From Mesorhizobium opportunistum WSM2075 (lineage in GTDB: Bacteria; Pseudomonadota; Alphaproteobacteria; Rhizobiales; Rhizobiaceae): a stretch of DNA of 64,000 nt. The stretch covers positions 5,398,001 to 5,462,000 of the forward strand of contig NC_015675.1 in the NCBI RefSeq assembly GCF_000176035.2, written 5' to 3'. The notes under the pieces were generated by a model, which saw only the letters and a program-made list of their open reading frames with translations, had not been told where the DNA came from and searched no databases. A program made the translations under genes and the position numbers. Shown here piece by piece: positions 9,131-16,303 of the stretch (positions within the stretch are counted from its first letter, which is position 1; each line of letters starts with the position of its first letter).

Positions 9131-10021
9131 TCAACGCAGTGTCTCAATGTATTTCTCATGGAAGCTGATATAGCCCGGCTCGACCACCTTGAGATGCCGC
9201 TCGATCAGCGCATGAAACCGCGGCAGCTGATGAAACGGCACGCCGGGATAGGCATGATGCTCGGCGTGGAACGGCATATTCCAGGCGAGCTTGCGGACAA
9301 GCCAGTTGGTCAGTGTCGTCCTGGTGTTCTCCAACATGTTGGCGACGAACGGACAGCGACCGTGCTCGGCCAGCAAGTAGAGGCGCAGGAATGGCTGTCC
9401 GAGCAAAGCGGGAACGATCCAAACATAGAGAAGCACGGAGAGCCGGAAATAGACGGCGAGCAGAATGACCACGGCATAGATGGCAATCATCAAGCGCGCT
9501 TCGGTCCGTACCTTGGGGCGGCCCTTCGGCGGTACATAGCTGTCCTGGCTGCGCCCAATGGCATTGGCATGGAGCGTCTTGAAATGGCCCCACCACACCG
9601 GGATGCCGGAAACATGCACGAGATACTGCCGCAGCGTCTCCGGTTTCGGGGACGCCAGTTCCGGGTCGTTGTCCGGATCCTGGGTGAAGCGGTGATGGGC
9701 GAAATGGAAGTAGCGGAACCAGTCGGCCGGCAGCGCGATCGCCAGGCTGCACACCCGCGCCACCGCATCGTTCAGCCTTTGCGTCTCGAACGCCGTGCGA
9801 TGAACCGTCTCATGAAGGAGTGTGAACAGGAACACGATCAGGATGCCTTGCGGCAGCATCAGCAGCGGCCAGAATGGCACCTTGGCCGCAATCAGCGCTC
9901 CAATGACCATGATCGCCCCCCAATGGGCGCCGAGCTGAACGAGACCCGCGACATCGGACTTGGCGGTCAGACGATTGCGCTCTTCCGGGGTCAATGACGC
10001 GATGATGTCGCGATGGTCCAT
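9131..10021 (-). CDS. fatty acid desaturase family protein
   Basis: A 296-residue integral membrane di-iron desaturase. The histidine boxes are visible: HETVHR near residue 75, HFAHHR near 107 and HAEHHAYPGVP near 255. Hydrophobic segments flank them (IMVIGALIAAKVPFWPLLML; LMIAIYAVVILLAVYF). ATG at 10021 has AGGA upstream; an in-frame GTG at 10057 would add 12 residues. The family also includes hydroxylases and ketolases, so lipid desaturation is likely but not proven. It is divergent from a LysR-type regulator, with a palindrome between them, which suggests that regulator controls it. Confidence 0.85.
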   Translation of the reverse strand: MDHRDIIASLTPEERNRLTAKSDVAGLVQLGAHWGAIMVIGALIAAKVPFWPLLMLPQGILIVFLFTLLHETVHRTAFETQRLNDAVARVCSLAIALPADWFRYFHFAHHRFTQDPDNDPELASPKPETLRQYLVHVSGIPVWWGHFKTLHANAIGRSQDSYVPPKGRPKVRTEARLMIAIYAVVILLAVYFRLSVLLYVWIVPALLGQPFLRLYLLAEHGRCPFVANMLENTRTTLTNWLVRKLAWNMPFHAEHHAYPGVPFHQLPRFHALIERHLKVVEPGYISFHEKYIETLR

Positions 10022-10108
10022 TGGCTTCGGTCCTGGCTGGGATTTGATGACACCCACTGTAGCCGATGAAAAAACTTTCCAAAAACGATGATTTCTGCGA
10101 TTTAGATA

Positions 10109-10122
10109 AGGTAAACTTACCT
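10109..10122. promoter_or_regulatory. palindromic operator candidate between desaturase and LysR genes
   Basis: AGGTAA (10109-10114) and TTACCT (10117-10122) form a perfect inverted repeat around two bases, with GATA and ATC on the flanks extending it imperfectly. It lies 11 bases before the regulator's ATG and 87 bases before the desaturase start. Divergent LysR genes commonly bind such sites to repress themselves and control the neighbour; that role is inferred. Confidence 0.45.
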
Positions 10123-10133
10123 ATCTGGTGATC

Positions 10134-11051
10134 ATGGTTACATCTCCATCGCTGAAAGGACTGCAGGCTTTCGAGGCAGCGGCGCGCACAGGCAGCTTTG
10201 CCGCGGCGGCGGAAGAGCTTTCGGTTTCGCCTGCCGCGGTCAGCCAGCTCGTCCGCTCGGTCGAAGAACAGATGGACCGCAAGCTGTTCCATCGCGTCAA
10301 CCGCCGCGTCGTCCTCACCGAGGCGGGCGTGGAAATGCTGCCACGGCTGACCATGGCTTTCCAGGAAATCGGCAGCGTCGCGCGCGAACTGGGCGGCGAC
10401 GTCTTCCGCCCGCGCCTGGTGGTGTCGGTCCCGCCATCCATGGCCATGGGTTGGCTTTCGCAGCGCCTGGCCGGCTTCGTCGCAAGCCATGGCGCTGCCG
10501 ATATTTCGCTCCGGGGCGATGACGATCCGATGCCGTTCGATCGCGAGCTGATCGATATCAGGCTGTCGTACGGGCCGCATTATCGCGAGCACCCGACCGA
10601 GGACATCGTCCAGGACGCGGTTTATCCCGTCTGCGCGCCAAGGCTTGCCAGCATGGTCAAGGCAGATGGCGGACCGCTCGCCGGGCTGCCGCTGATCCAC
10701 ACGGATTGGGGTCCGACCGGCGCGTCTTTTCCGTCCTGGGGCAACTGGTTCGACGCGGCCGGCATCCAGCCCGACCGGGCAGCGCAGCGCGGCCTCTCGG
10801 CCAACTCGTCACGCGCGGCGCTCGACCTTGCCATTTCGGGGTTGGGCGTGGCGCTGGCGCAAGGGGTCTATTGTGCCGAGGCTCTGGAGGACGGCAGGCT
10901 GGTCCGGCCCGCCGCCAGGGCGATCGCGCTGCGCCAGCCCTATTGCCTGACGATCCCGGAAAGAAGCGGCCGGCGCGACGTCGTGGCGGCGTTCCGCGAT
11001 TGGCTGATCCGTGAATGCCAGCGCGCGGTGGGTTCGTCTGTATTCCGTTGA
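10134..11051 (+). CDS. LysR-family transcriptional regulator (GcvA-like)
   Basis: A 305-residue LysR regulator. The N-terminal winged helix is clear (LKGLQAFEAAARTGSFAAAA, then SVSPAAVSQLVRSVEEQM), and the C-terminal effector domain contains the WGNWFDAAG segment typical of the GcvA subgroup. The ATG at 10134 is used; a GTG at 10128 is in frame. No good Shine-Dalgarno sequence is visible and the start sits next to a palindrome, consistent with autoregulation. Its likely target is the divergent desaturase; the inducer is unknown. Confidence 0.87.
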   Translation: MVTSPSLKGLQAFEAAARTGSFAAAAEELSVSPAAVSQLVRSVEEQMDRKLFHRVNRRVVLTEAGVEMLPRLTMAFQEIGSVARELGGDVFRPRLVVSVPPSMAMGWLSQRLAGFVASHGAADISLRGDDDPMPFDRELIDIRLSYGPHYREHPTEDIVQDAVYPVCAPRLASMVKADGGPLAGLPLIHTDWGPTGASFPSWGNWFDAAGIQPDRAAQRGLSANSSRAALDLAISGLGVALAQGVYCAEALEDGRLVRPAARAIALRQPYCLTIPERSGRRDVVAAFRDWLIRECQRAVGSSVFR

Positions 11052-11071
11052 CACAGCAGTCGGCTGGACGG

Positions 11072-11344
11072 TCAAAGGTGCCCGCTCAATGCTTGCGTCA
11101 TATCCTTGCTGGTCGCCACGGGAACGATCTCGAATTCGACCAGATCCGCCCATTCGATGACCCAACGCTGCAGCAGCGTGACGTCATCGGCTTCGACCAG
11201 CAGGAAGCAGCGGCTCATATCCGCCGCGATCCAGCTGTGGTGAACGACAAGCTCATCCGGCTTCAGGCGACCACGGTCGCGGAAACGGCGGTAGATCTCC
11301 TTGCGATCGCAGCCGGTAAAGTCCTCGATCACGATGAACAGCAT
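11072..11344 (-). CDS. DUF3303 family protein
   Basis: A 90-residue protein beginning MLFIVIEDFTGCDRKEIYRRF. The pattern of an N-terminal beta strand, a helix, then HHSWIAADMSRCFLLVEADD fits DUF3303, a small ferredoxin-like fold of unknown function. It begins 18 bases after the end of the RimK-like ligase on the same strand, so it is probably the last gene of the GNAT-C39/RimK operon. It is convergent with the LysR gene. Confidence 0.75.
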   Translation of the reverse strand: MLFIVIEDFTGCDRKEIYRRFRDRGRLKPDELVVHHSWIAADMSRCFLLVEADDVTLLQRWVIEWADLVEFEIVPVATSKDMTQALSGHL

Positions 11345-11362
11345 CTTTTTCCCTCGGTTTGA

Positions 11363-12826
11363 TTACCGCCCCGGCCTGTCCAGCCGCTCAAGGAACCACT
11401 GCGTCAGCCGCACCCAGACCTCGTCCTTCTCGCCGGAATCCTCCCAGCCATGGTCGAGGTTGGGATTGTCGTTGACCTCGATGACGAAGACACCGTCCTT
11501 GGTCTCCTTGAGGTCGACGCCGTAGAGGCCGTCGCCGATGCAGCGCGCCGCTTTGACCGCGGTCTCGACGACATGGGGCGGCGTCTCCTTCAGCGTGAAG
11601 GTCTTGATGCCACCCTGGTCGGGCTTGCCATTGGCCTTGTGGTTGACGATCTGCCAGTGCTTCTTGGCCATCAGATAGTGGACGGCAAACAATGGCTGCC
11701 CACCGAGCACGCCGACACGCCAGTCATATTCGGTCGGGATGAATTTCTGCGCGATCAGAAGATCGGAATCCTCCAGCCACTCGGTCGCGAGCCGCGTCAG
11801 CTCCTCCAGGTTGGCGCATTTCTTGACGCCGCGCGAAAAGGAGGAATCCGGGATCTTCAGAACCAACGGAAAGCCCAGCGTCTGCGCGGCGAGTTCGAGG
11901 TCCGAGGTGCCGGCGATCATCACCGTGGGAGGCACCGGCACCTTGTTGTAGGCCATCAACTCGTTGAGATAGACCTTGTTGGTGCAGCGGATCATCGACA
12001 GCGGGTCGTCGATGACCGGCATGCCCTCCTGCTGGGCGCGGCGGGCGAAACGATAGGTGTGGTTGGAAATCGAGGTGGTCTCGCGGATGAACAGCGCATC
12101 GTAGTTGGCGAGCTTGGCGAGATCCTTCCTGGTGATGGGCTCGATTTCGACCCCCATCTTTTCGGCTATCTTGGCCCAGTAGCGCAGCGACGAGATTTCC
12201 GACGGCGGCAGTTCCTCATGCGGATCGACAAGCGTGGCGAAGGTGTAGCGCGCCGGCGTGCGGCCCTTGGTGTCGCGCCATTCGCGGTTGGTGTAGGTTT
12301 CCAGGCACTGGATGAAGCTTTTTTCCTCGTCCTCGGTCATCCGTGCCAAGGGGTGGAAGCCGATCTTGCGGATCGAGGCCCATTCGGCGCTGTCCTTGAT
12401 GTGGACCTCGAGCGCCGGTGCCCGGAACCAGTCGAACAACAGCTTGGCGAAGCGGTCCCACACTTTCGACGGCCCGATGCCGAAGAAGATGCACACCTTC
12501 GCCGGAAAGGCGCCGCCGAGGTCCTTGCGGCATTTGTTGAGCGCCAATTCCAATTCCGGTAGCGCATGTTCGTAGAGCTTGCGCTCGGACAGGTCGATCA
12601 TCGTCTCGACGGTCGGGATGACCTTGTGGCCGCGCGAGCCCGCCAGCAGCGAGGCATAGTAGCCGCGGCTCTGGTAACCGTAGTTGTTCGACAGGTTGAT
12701 GACCTTCGGCCGCTGGCCGCGAAACAGCGAGGGATGCGCGAGATACTCGCGATTGGTGATGATCTTGTGCGGTGTCGCCACCTGGTCGAGATCGCTCTGC
12801 CTGCCGGTAAGAATGACCCAGGTCAT
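11363..12826 (-). CDS. RimK-like ATP-grasp ligase with N-terminal RimK-associated domain
   Basis: A 487-residue protein. Residues 1-190 form the N-terminal domain found on a subset of RimK-like ligases (KVINLSNNYGYQSRGYYASLL). The rest is an ATP-grasp fold with the lysine-containing FPLVLKIPDSSFSRGVKKC, AQKFIPTEYDWRVGVLGGQP and the Mg-binding VFIVEVNDNPNLDHG. The ATP-grasp core is intact. Relatives join an amino acid, often glutamate, to a carboxylate on a peptide, protein or small molecule. Its ATG overlaps the stop of the GNAT-C39 gene by one base (TAATG), so the two are translationally coupled. The substrate is unknown; ordinary ribosomal S6 modification is unlikely given the extra domain and the peptidase partner. 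Confidence 0.85.
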   Translation of the reverse strand: MTWVILTGRQSDLDQVATPHKIITNREYLAHPSLFRGQRPKVINLSNNYGYQSRGYYASLLAGSRGHKVIPTVETMIDLSERKLYEHALPELELALNKCRKDLGGAFPAKVCIFFGIGPSKVWDRFAKLLFDWFRAPALEVHIKDSAEWASIRKIGFHPLARMTEDEEKSFIQCLETYTNREWRDTKGRTPARYTFATLVDPHEELPPSEISSLRYWAKIAEKMGVEIEPITRKDLAKLANYDALFIRETTSISNHTYRFARRAQQEGMPVIDDPLSMIRCTNKVYLNELMAYNKVPVPPTVMIAGTSDLELAAQTLGFPLVLKIPDSSFSRGVKKCANLEELTRLATEWLEDSDLLIAQKFIPTEYDWRVGVLGGQPLFAVHYLMAKKHWQIVNHKANGKPDQGGIKTFTLKETPPHVVETAVKAARCIGDGLYGVDLKETKDGVFVIEVNDNPNLDHGWEDSGEKDEVWVRLTQWFLERLDRPGR

Positions 12827-14007
12827 TATCTCTTTCCCAAAGTGATGGCGGCACGCAGTCCGTCACGGCCGAACTGCGCCATGTTCATGAAGATGCCGTA
12901 AGGCACGGGAATGTTGGCGGCATCAAGGATGGTTTCCTGCCTTTCATCCTCGACCCAGGGATCGTGGATCAGGATATGGTCGCCATCGTCGCCGATGGCC
13001 AGTACCCAGTGAGGCACCTTCTTGCCGAACATCAGGAAGCCGCTGATCAGCACCAGCACCAACTTCCCTCCAGCGATCGCGGTTCTGATATCATCGATGG
13101 TGAAAGGACGGTAATTCACCGGGATGCCGTAAAGTTCCGCGCGGCGGCGAAAGTCGACCTGAGCCAGCTCCATCACCCGGCGCTTGTCCTCGCTGCGCAC
13201 CGACTGCAGGAACAGCGCGCCGTAGAAGGAAACGAAAATCTCCGCCGCAAGTCCGCTTTCGTACCCCGAGACCGCCAGGCCGAACGGCTCGCAGCCGCCA
13301 GGTCCAGACATCATGAAGACGGTCGTCGCCTCGCGCCAGAGGCGGATTTCCATCACCGGGTCCGGCACGAAGCCTCGGTCGAAATTGGCCATGGCCATCA
13401 TCAGGCAGCATGGACCGCAGGTGAACTCGCAGGTCTGCTGATAGAACGGCACCTTGGTGGCGACCGGGAGATCGCCGCGCAGTGTCTTTTCATAACGAAG
13501 CGCCGTCTCGCCGTCGGAGTAGTAGCCCGGCTCGCGGCCGATCTTGCGATAGCCGGCCTGTTCGTAGATGCGGATGGCCCGGCCGTTGTCCTCGCGCACT
13601 TCGAGGCGCAGCATCATGCGGTCGTGCTCGAAGGCTGCCTCCTCGGCCGCCGACAGCAGCTGGCGGCCGACACCGAGTCCCCCGAAAAACGGGCCGACAG
13701 CTATGGAATAGAGCCGCGCGACCCCACTGCCCTTGCGAAACAGCACGATCGAATAACCGGCGACGTGGCCATCGATTTCGGCGACCAGCGTCTCGGCGGT
13801 CTCACGCTCGATGAACTGGCGAAAGGAGCGGCGGGAGATGCGGTCGCTCGAGAACACAGCTTTCTCGATGGCGGCGAGATCATCGACGTCGGACGCGCGG
13901 GCCGTGCGGATCTCGGCAGGCATGCGGCTTGAGGAAACCTCGATTGCGTTGCGGAAACGGCCCCGGTCAAAAGCGTCGCGAACACCGGCCGAAGCGCCGG
14001 TATTCAT
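12826..14007 (-). CDS. GNAT acetyltransferase fused to C39-like cysteine peptidase
   Basis: A 393-residue two-domain protein. Residues about 30-170 are a GNAT N-acetyltransferase (IRTARASDVDDLAAIEKAVF; acetyl-CoA loop in VGPFFGGLGVGRQLLSAAEE). The C-terminal domain resembles peptidase C39: QQTCEFTCGPCCLMMAM carries the catalytic Cys region, and VPHWVLAIGDDGDHILIHDP the His and Asp. No membrane or ABC-transporter segments are attached, unlike bacteriocin exporters. The start is uncertain: TTG 14010 and ATG 14007 are adjacent after AAGGAG, while ATG 13923 would begin directly at the GNAT domain. It is first in a probable three-gene operon. The activity of the pair is not known to me. Confidence 0.85.
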   Translation of the reverse strand: MNTGASAGVRDAFDRGRFRNAIEVSSSRMPAEIRTARASDVDDLAAIEKAVFSSDRISRRSFRQFIERETAETLVAEIDGHVAGYSIVLFRKGSGVARLYSIAVGPFFGGLGVGRQLLSAAEEAAFEHDRMMLRLEVREDNGRAIRIYEQAGYRKIGREPGYYSDGETALRYEKTLRGDLPVATKVPFYQQTCEFTCGPCCLMMAMANFDRGFVPDPVMEIRLWREATTVFMMSGPGGCEPFGLAVSGYESGLAAEIFVSFYGALFLQSVRSEDKRRVMELAQVDFRRRAELYGIPVNYRPFTIDDIRTAIAGGKLVLVLISGFLMFGKKVPHWVLAIGDDGDHILIHDPWVEDERQETILDAANIPVPYGIFMNMAQFGRDGLRAAITLGKR

Positions 14008-14128
14008 CAAGCGCTATCGCTCCTTGATTAGGGCCGAATTGTGACAGTTTCCGTGGCGGCAGGGAAGCCGGCAAGCTTTGCGCAAGATCGCCGTTGAAGC
14101 CTGCCCGTGGCGGAAGATCACAGCCCGC

Positions 14129-14920
14129 TCAGCTCGCGAGACCAGCCAGAAGCTGGCCATAGGCATTTTTGGCCACGACCGCCAATTGCTCACGCGGCAG
14201 CGAGCCGACAACGGCGCAGCCATAGCCCTTGTCCAGCCAATAGACGGCCTGCGGCCCGTCCTGCGCCGCAGCATAGGTGCCCTTGGCGTTCTCCGTCGAT
14301 TCCGCGGTGACGAAGAGCGATATGCGCTCACCCTTGTCGTCCTCGTAGAGCAGCATCGCGGCCTTGCTTTCGCCGGCCGGCAGCAGCCGGCCGCCGATCA
14401 GTTGAAAACCGTTGGCGGTCAGGTCCGGGGCGACCAGCCTCAAGCCGACCCGATTGGACAGCCAGGTCTGCAAATGATCCTTGTCGCTGGCAGGCACTTC
14501 CACGGCATGCCGCTTCTCGGCGGCGAAGATGACATGGGCGGCGATCGCCTGTTCGGCGAGCCTGTCTTCAGCCGGATCCTCCTGCCCGAAGCCGTCGATG
14601 CCGGCAAAGTAGCCGCCAAATCCGCCCGCGGCCAGAAGCACGGCCGCAGCAGCGGCAAGCCACCAGCGCGAGCGTGGCGCGGCGACCCTGAGCGGCGCCT
14701 CGCCGAGCACCACCTTGCGCAAACGCAGGGGTACAGCCTCATCCAGCACGCCGCCAAAGGCGGCGCGCAATGCCTCCCGGTCGGCGGTGAAGCGGACGCT
14801 CCTGGCCTTCATCTCGGGATTGGCTTCGAGCCAGGCATCGTAGGCGGCACGCTCGTCGGCCGGCAGCTCGCCGTCGAGCGCCATGTGGATGTCACGTTCG
14901 GAAAAATCGCGGCGGATCAT
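14129..14920 (-). CDS. anti-sigma factor, single-pass membrane protein
   Basis: A 263-residue protein. Residues 1-80 form a cytoplasmic helical region with DIHMALDGELPADERAAYDA, like RskA/ChrR-type anti-sigma domains; there is no HXXXCXXC zinc motif. One membrane helix follows near residues 87-107 (WWLAAAAAVLLAAGGFGGYF), then a periplasmic domain of about 150 residues (RVGLRLVAPDLTANGFQLIG; GYGCAVVGSLPREQL). Its ATG overlaps the sigma factor stop by four bases (ATGA), so it almost certainly sequesters that sigma factor at the membrane and releases it on an envelope signal. Confidence 0.83.
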   Translation of the reverse strand: MIRRDFSERDIHMALDGELPADERAAYDAWLEANPEMKARSVRFTADREALRAAFGGVLDEAVPLRLRKVVLGEAPLRVAAPRSRWWLAAAAAVLLAAGGFGGYFAGIDGFGQEDPAEDRLAEQAIAAHVIFAAEKRHAVEVPASDKDHLQTWLSNRVGLRLVAPDLTANGFQLIGGRLLPAGESKAAMLLYEDDKGERISLFVTAESTENAKGTYAAAQDGPQAVYWLDKGYGCAVVGSLPREQLAVVAKNAYGQLLAGLAS

Positions 14921-15435
14921 TTCTCGACGATCCTTATCGTGCGGCGGCGCGCCGTATCATCCAGCAACCCACGCAATTCCTCACGCCCACGCGCGATGCG
15001 TGACATCAGCGTGCCGGCGGGCACGCCCAGAATGTTGGCGGCTTCGGCATAGGAAAAGCCCTCGATCGCGACCATGACAAGCGCGGCGCGGCGATCGGGG
15101 CTGATCGCCTGCAAAGCATTGATGATTTCGCGTGAGGCGATGCCCTCCAACTGTTCGGCCGGCTGGGCAACCGCCTCGCCCGCTTCCAGCGGCAGCATCG
15201 CCGCCTCGCCTCGGCGGTTCACCTTGCGCATCTGGTCGATGAACAAATGATGCATGATCGTAAACAGCCACCTCCTGGGGCTCTCTCCCGTCTGCCAGTT
15301 CTCGAGCCGCAGCAGTGCGCGTTCGAGGCAGTCCTGGACGAGGTCGTCGGCAGAATCGCGGTCGCGCAAAAGCGAGCGTGCGTAGCGGCGCAGGCGCGGT
15401 ATTTCGCCAAGGATTGCTGCCTTCTTTTCGTCCAT
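14917..15435 (-). CDS. ECF-family RNA polymerase sigma factor
   Basis: A 172-residue extracytoplasmic-function sigma factor. Region 2 is seen in RRYARSLLRDRDSADDLVQD and the -10 reading segment PRRWLFTIMHHLFIDQMRK; region 4 in LQAISPDRRAALVMVAIEGF and the helix-turn-helix YAEAANILGVPAGTLMSRI. The start at 15435 (MDEKKAAILGEIPRLRRYA) is preferred; in-frame sequence continues upstream to 15534 but lacks sigma homology. It is co-translated with the membrane anti-sigma factor. A GGAAT-N17-CGTT sequence upstream could be an autoregulated promoter. Confidence 0.9.
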   Translation of the reverse strand: MDEKKAAILGEIPRLRRYARSLLRDRDSADDLVQDCLERALLRLENWQTGESPRRWLFTIMHHLFIDQMRKVNRRGEAAMLPLEAGEAVAQPAEQLEGIASREIINALQAISPDRRAALVMVAIEGFSYAEAANILGVPAGTLMSRIARGREELRGLLDDTARRRTIRIVEK

Positions 15436-15548
15436 GACCGCTGGTTCTGAGGTCGCCTTTGTTGATCTCGATTGAACGCGCCTTCCCGGCGCGGCGCAAG
15501 CGGCCAGCGCGAAGCGGTCCGCCGCCCCGGTCACCCAAGCAATGAGAT

Positions 15549-15574
15549 AACGACGTGATCGGCTAAATTATTCC
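15549..15574 (-). promoter_or_regulatory. candidate ECF promoter upstream of the sigma gene
   Basis: Read on the minus strand, GGAAT (15574-15570) is followed after exactly 17 bases by CGTT (15552-15549). This is close to the GGAAC-N16/17-CGTT pattern of alphaproteobacterial ECF promoters. It lies about 114 bases upstream of the sigma start, so the sigma factor may drive its own operon. One mismatch in the -35 element keeps confidence moderate. Confidence 0.4.
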
Positions 15575-15597
15575 CGGCAATCAACAAGAAAGCCGAA

Positions 15598-16014
15598 TTA
15601 TCCCAAATCGGTAAACGGGAAATCATTGCCCTTGTAGAGCAGCGGAACATTGAGGCTTTTGGCACAAGCGTAGGCGAAACAGTCGCCGAAATTCAGTTGG
15701 GCCTGATGGCCGACAGCCTTGCCATAGCGCGCACTTGCATCAATGGCCTGGGAGCCAATGTCTTCGCCGATGACCACATTTTCCGCGCCAATTTCCACAA
15801 TGAAACGATCGATCAGATCGCGAGCCCTGAGAAGGGCTTCAGCATCCGGCCTGTCGGAGCCCGCGGCTGCGCGCGCCAGTGCCTGCGTCGCCTCGAAACG
15901 CACCAGTGCAGATACGTAGAGCGGGCCGGCAAAACCGGAAAGCCGCTTGACCAGTTCCTCCCACCCAGGTTCCCAATTGAGAATTCCGACGATCACCGAT
16001 GCGTCGACGAACAT
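15598..16014 (-). CDS. vapC: VapC-family PIN-domain toxin
   Basis: A 138-residue PIN-domain ribonuclease, the toxin of a type II toxin-antitoxin pair. The acidic active-site residues are visible: Asp in MFVDASVIVGIL, Glu in VRFEATQAL and Asp in NFGDCFAYACAK. The start at 16014 overlaps the antitoxin stop in ATGA, which makes translation coupled. VapC toxins typically cleave tRNA or rRNA; the target here is unknown. All catalytic residues look intact. Confidence 0.87.
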   Translation of the reverse strand: MFVDASVIVGILNWEPGWEELVKRLSGFAGPLYVSALVRFEATQALARAAAGSDRPDAEALLRARDLIDRFIVEIGAENVVIGEDIGSQAIDASARYGKAVGHQAQLNFGDCFAYACAKSLNVPLLYKGNDFPFTDLG

Positions 16015-16256
16015 CAGTCTTCCCACATCTCGTCGGTGAATTTCTTCATGTCGAAATCGGGGTTGGGCAGGCCAAGCTTCCTGGCCTCGGCTTGTAGTCT
16101 CGCAATCCGATCGCGAAGCGGCACCGTGGCGCGATTGCGCTCAAGTTCGTGTACCAACGCGATCCGAACCGCCTCCGTTTTGCTCGGGGCGTTGGTCTCG
16201 CGCTGCAATCTGGTTGCCAGCGCATCCACCTCATCGTCACGGATATAGAGCGGCAT
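16014..16256 (-). CDS. vapB: VapB-family antitoxin
   Basis: An 80-residue antitoxin of the Rv0623/VapB type. The N-terminal MPLYIRDDEVDALATRL with SKTEAVRIALVHELER is a ribbon-helix-helix DNA-binding module; the C-terminal tail (KLGLPNPDFDMKKFTDEMW) would wrap the toxin. Its Shine-Dalgarno sequence GGAGGA lies inside a perfect inverted repeat (16258-16279), so binding of the VapBC complex there would block both transcription and initiation. Confidence 0.87.
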   Translation of the reverse strand: MPLYIRDDEVDALATRLQRETNAPSKTEAVRIALVHELERNRATVPLRDRIARLQAEARKLGLPNPDFDMKKFTDEMWED

Positions 16257-16257
16257 G

Positions 16258-16279
16258 GAATATCCTCCAATGGATATTC
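16258..16279. promoter_or_regulatory. vapBC operator palindrome
   Basis: GAATATCC (16258-16265) and GGATATTC (16272-16279) form a perfect 8-base inverted repeat around six bases, immediately before the vapB ATG and spanning its GGAGGA ribosome binding site. Further GAATAT half-sites and the palindrome CAACGTTG lie just upstream (to about 16301). This array fits autoregulation by a VapBC complex. Confidence 0.6.
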
Positions 16280-16303
16280 ATATATTCAACGTTGCATATT
16301 CCT

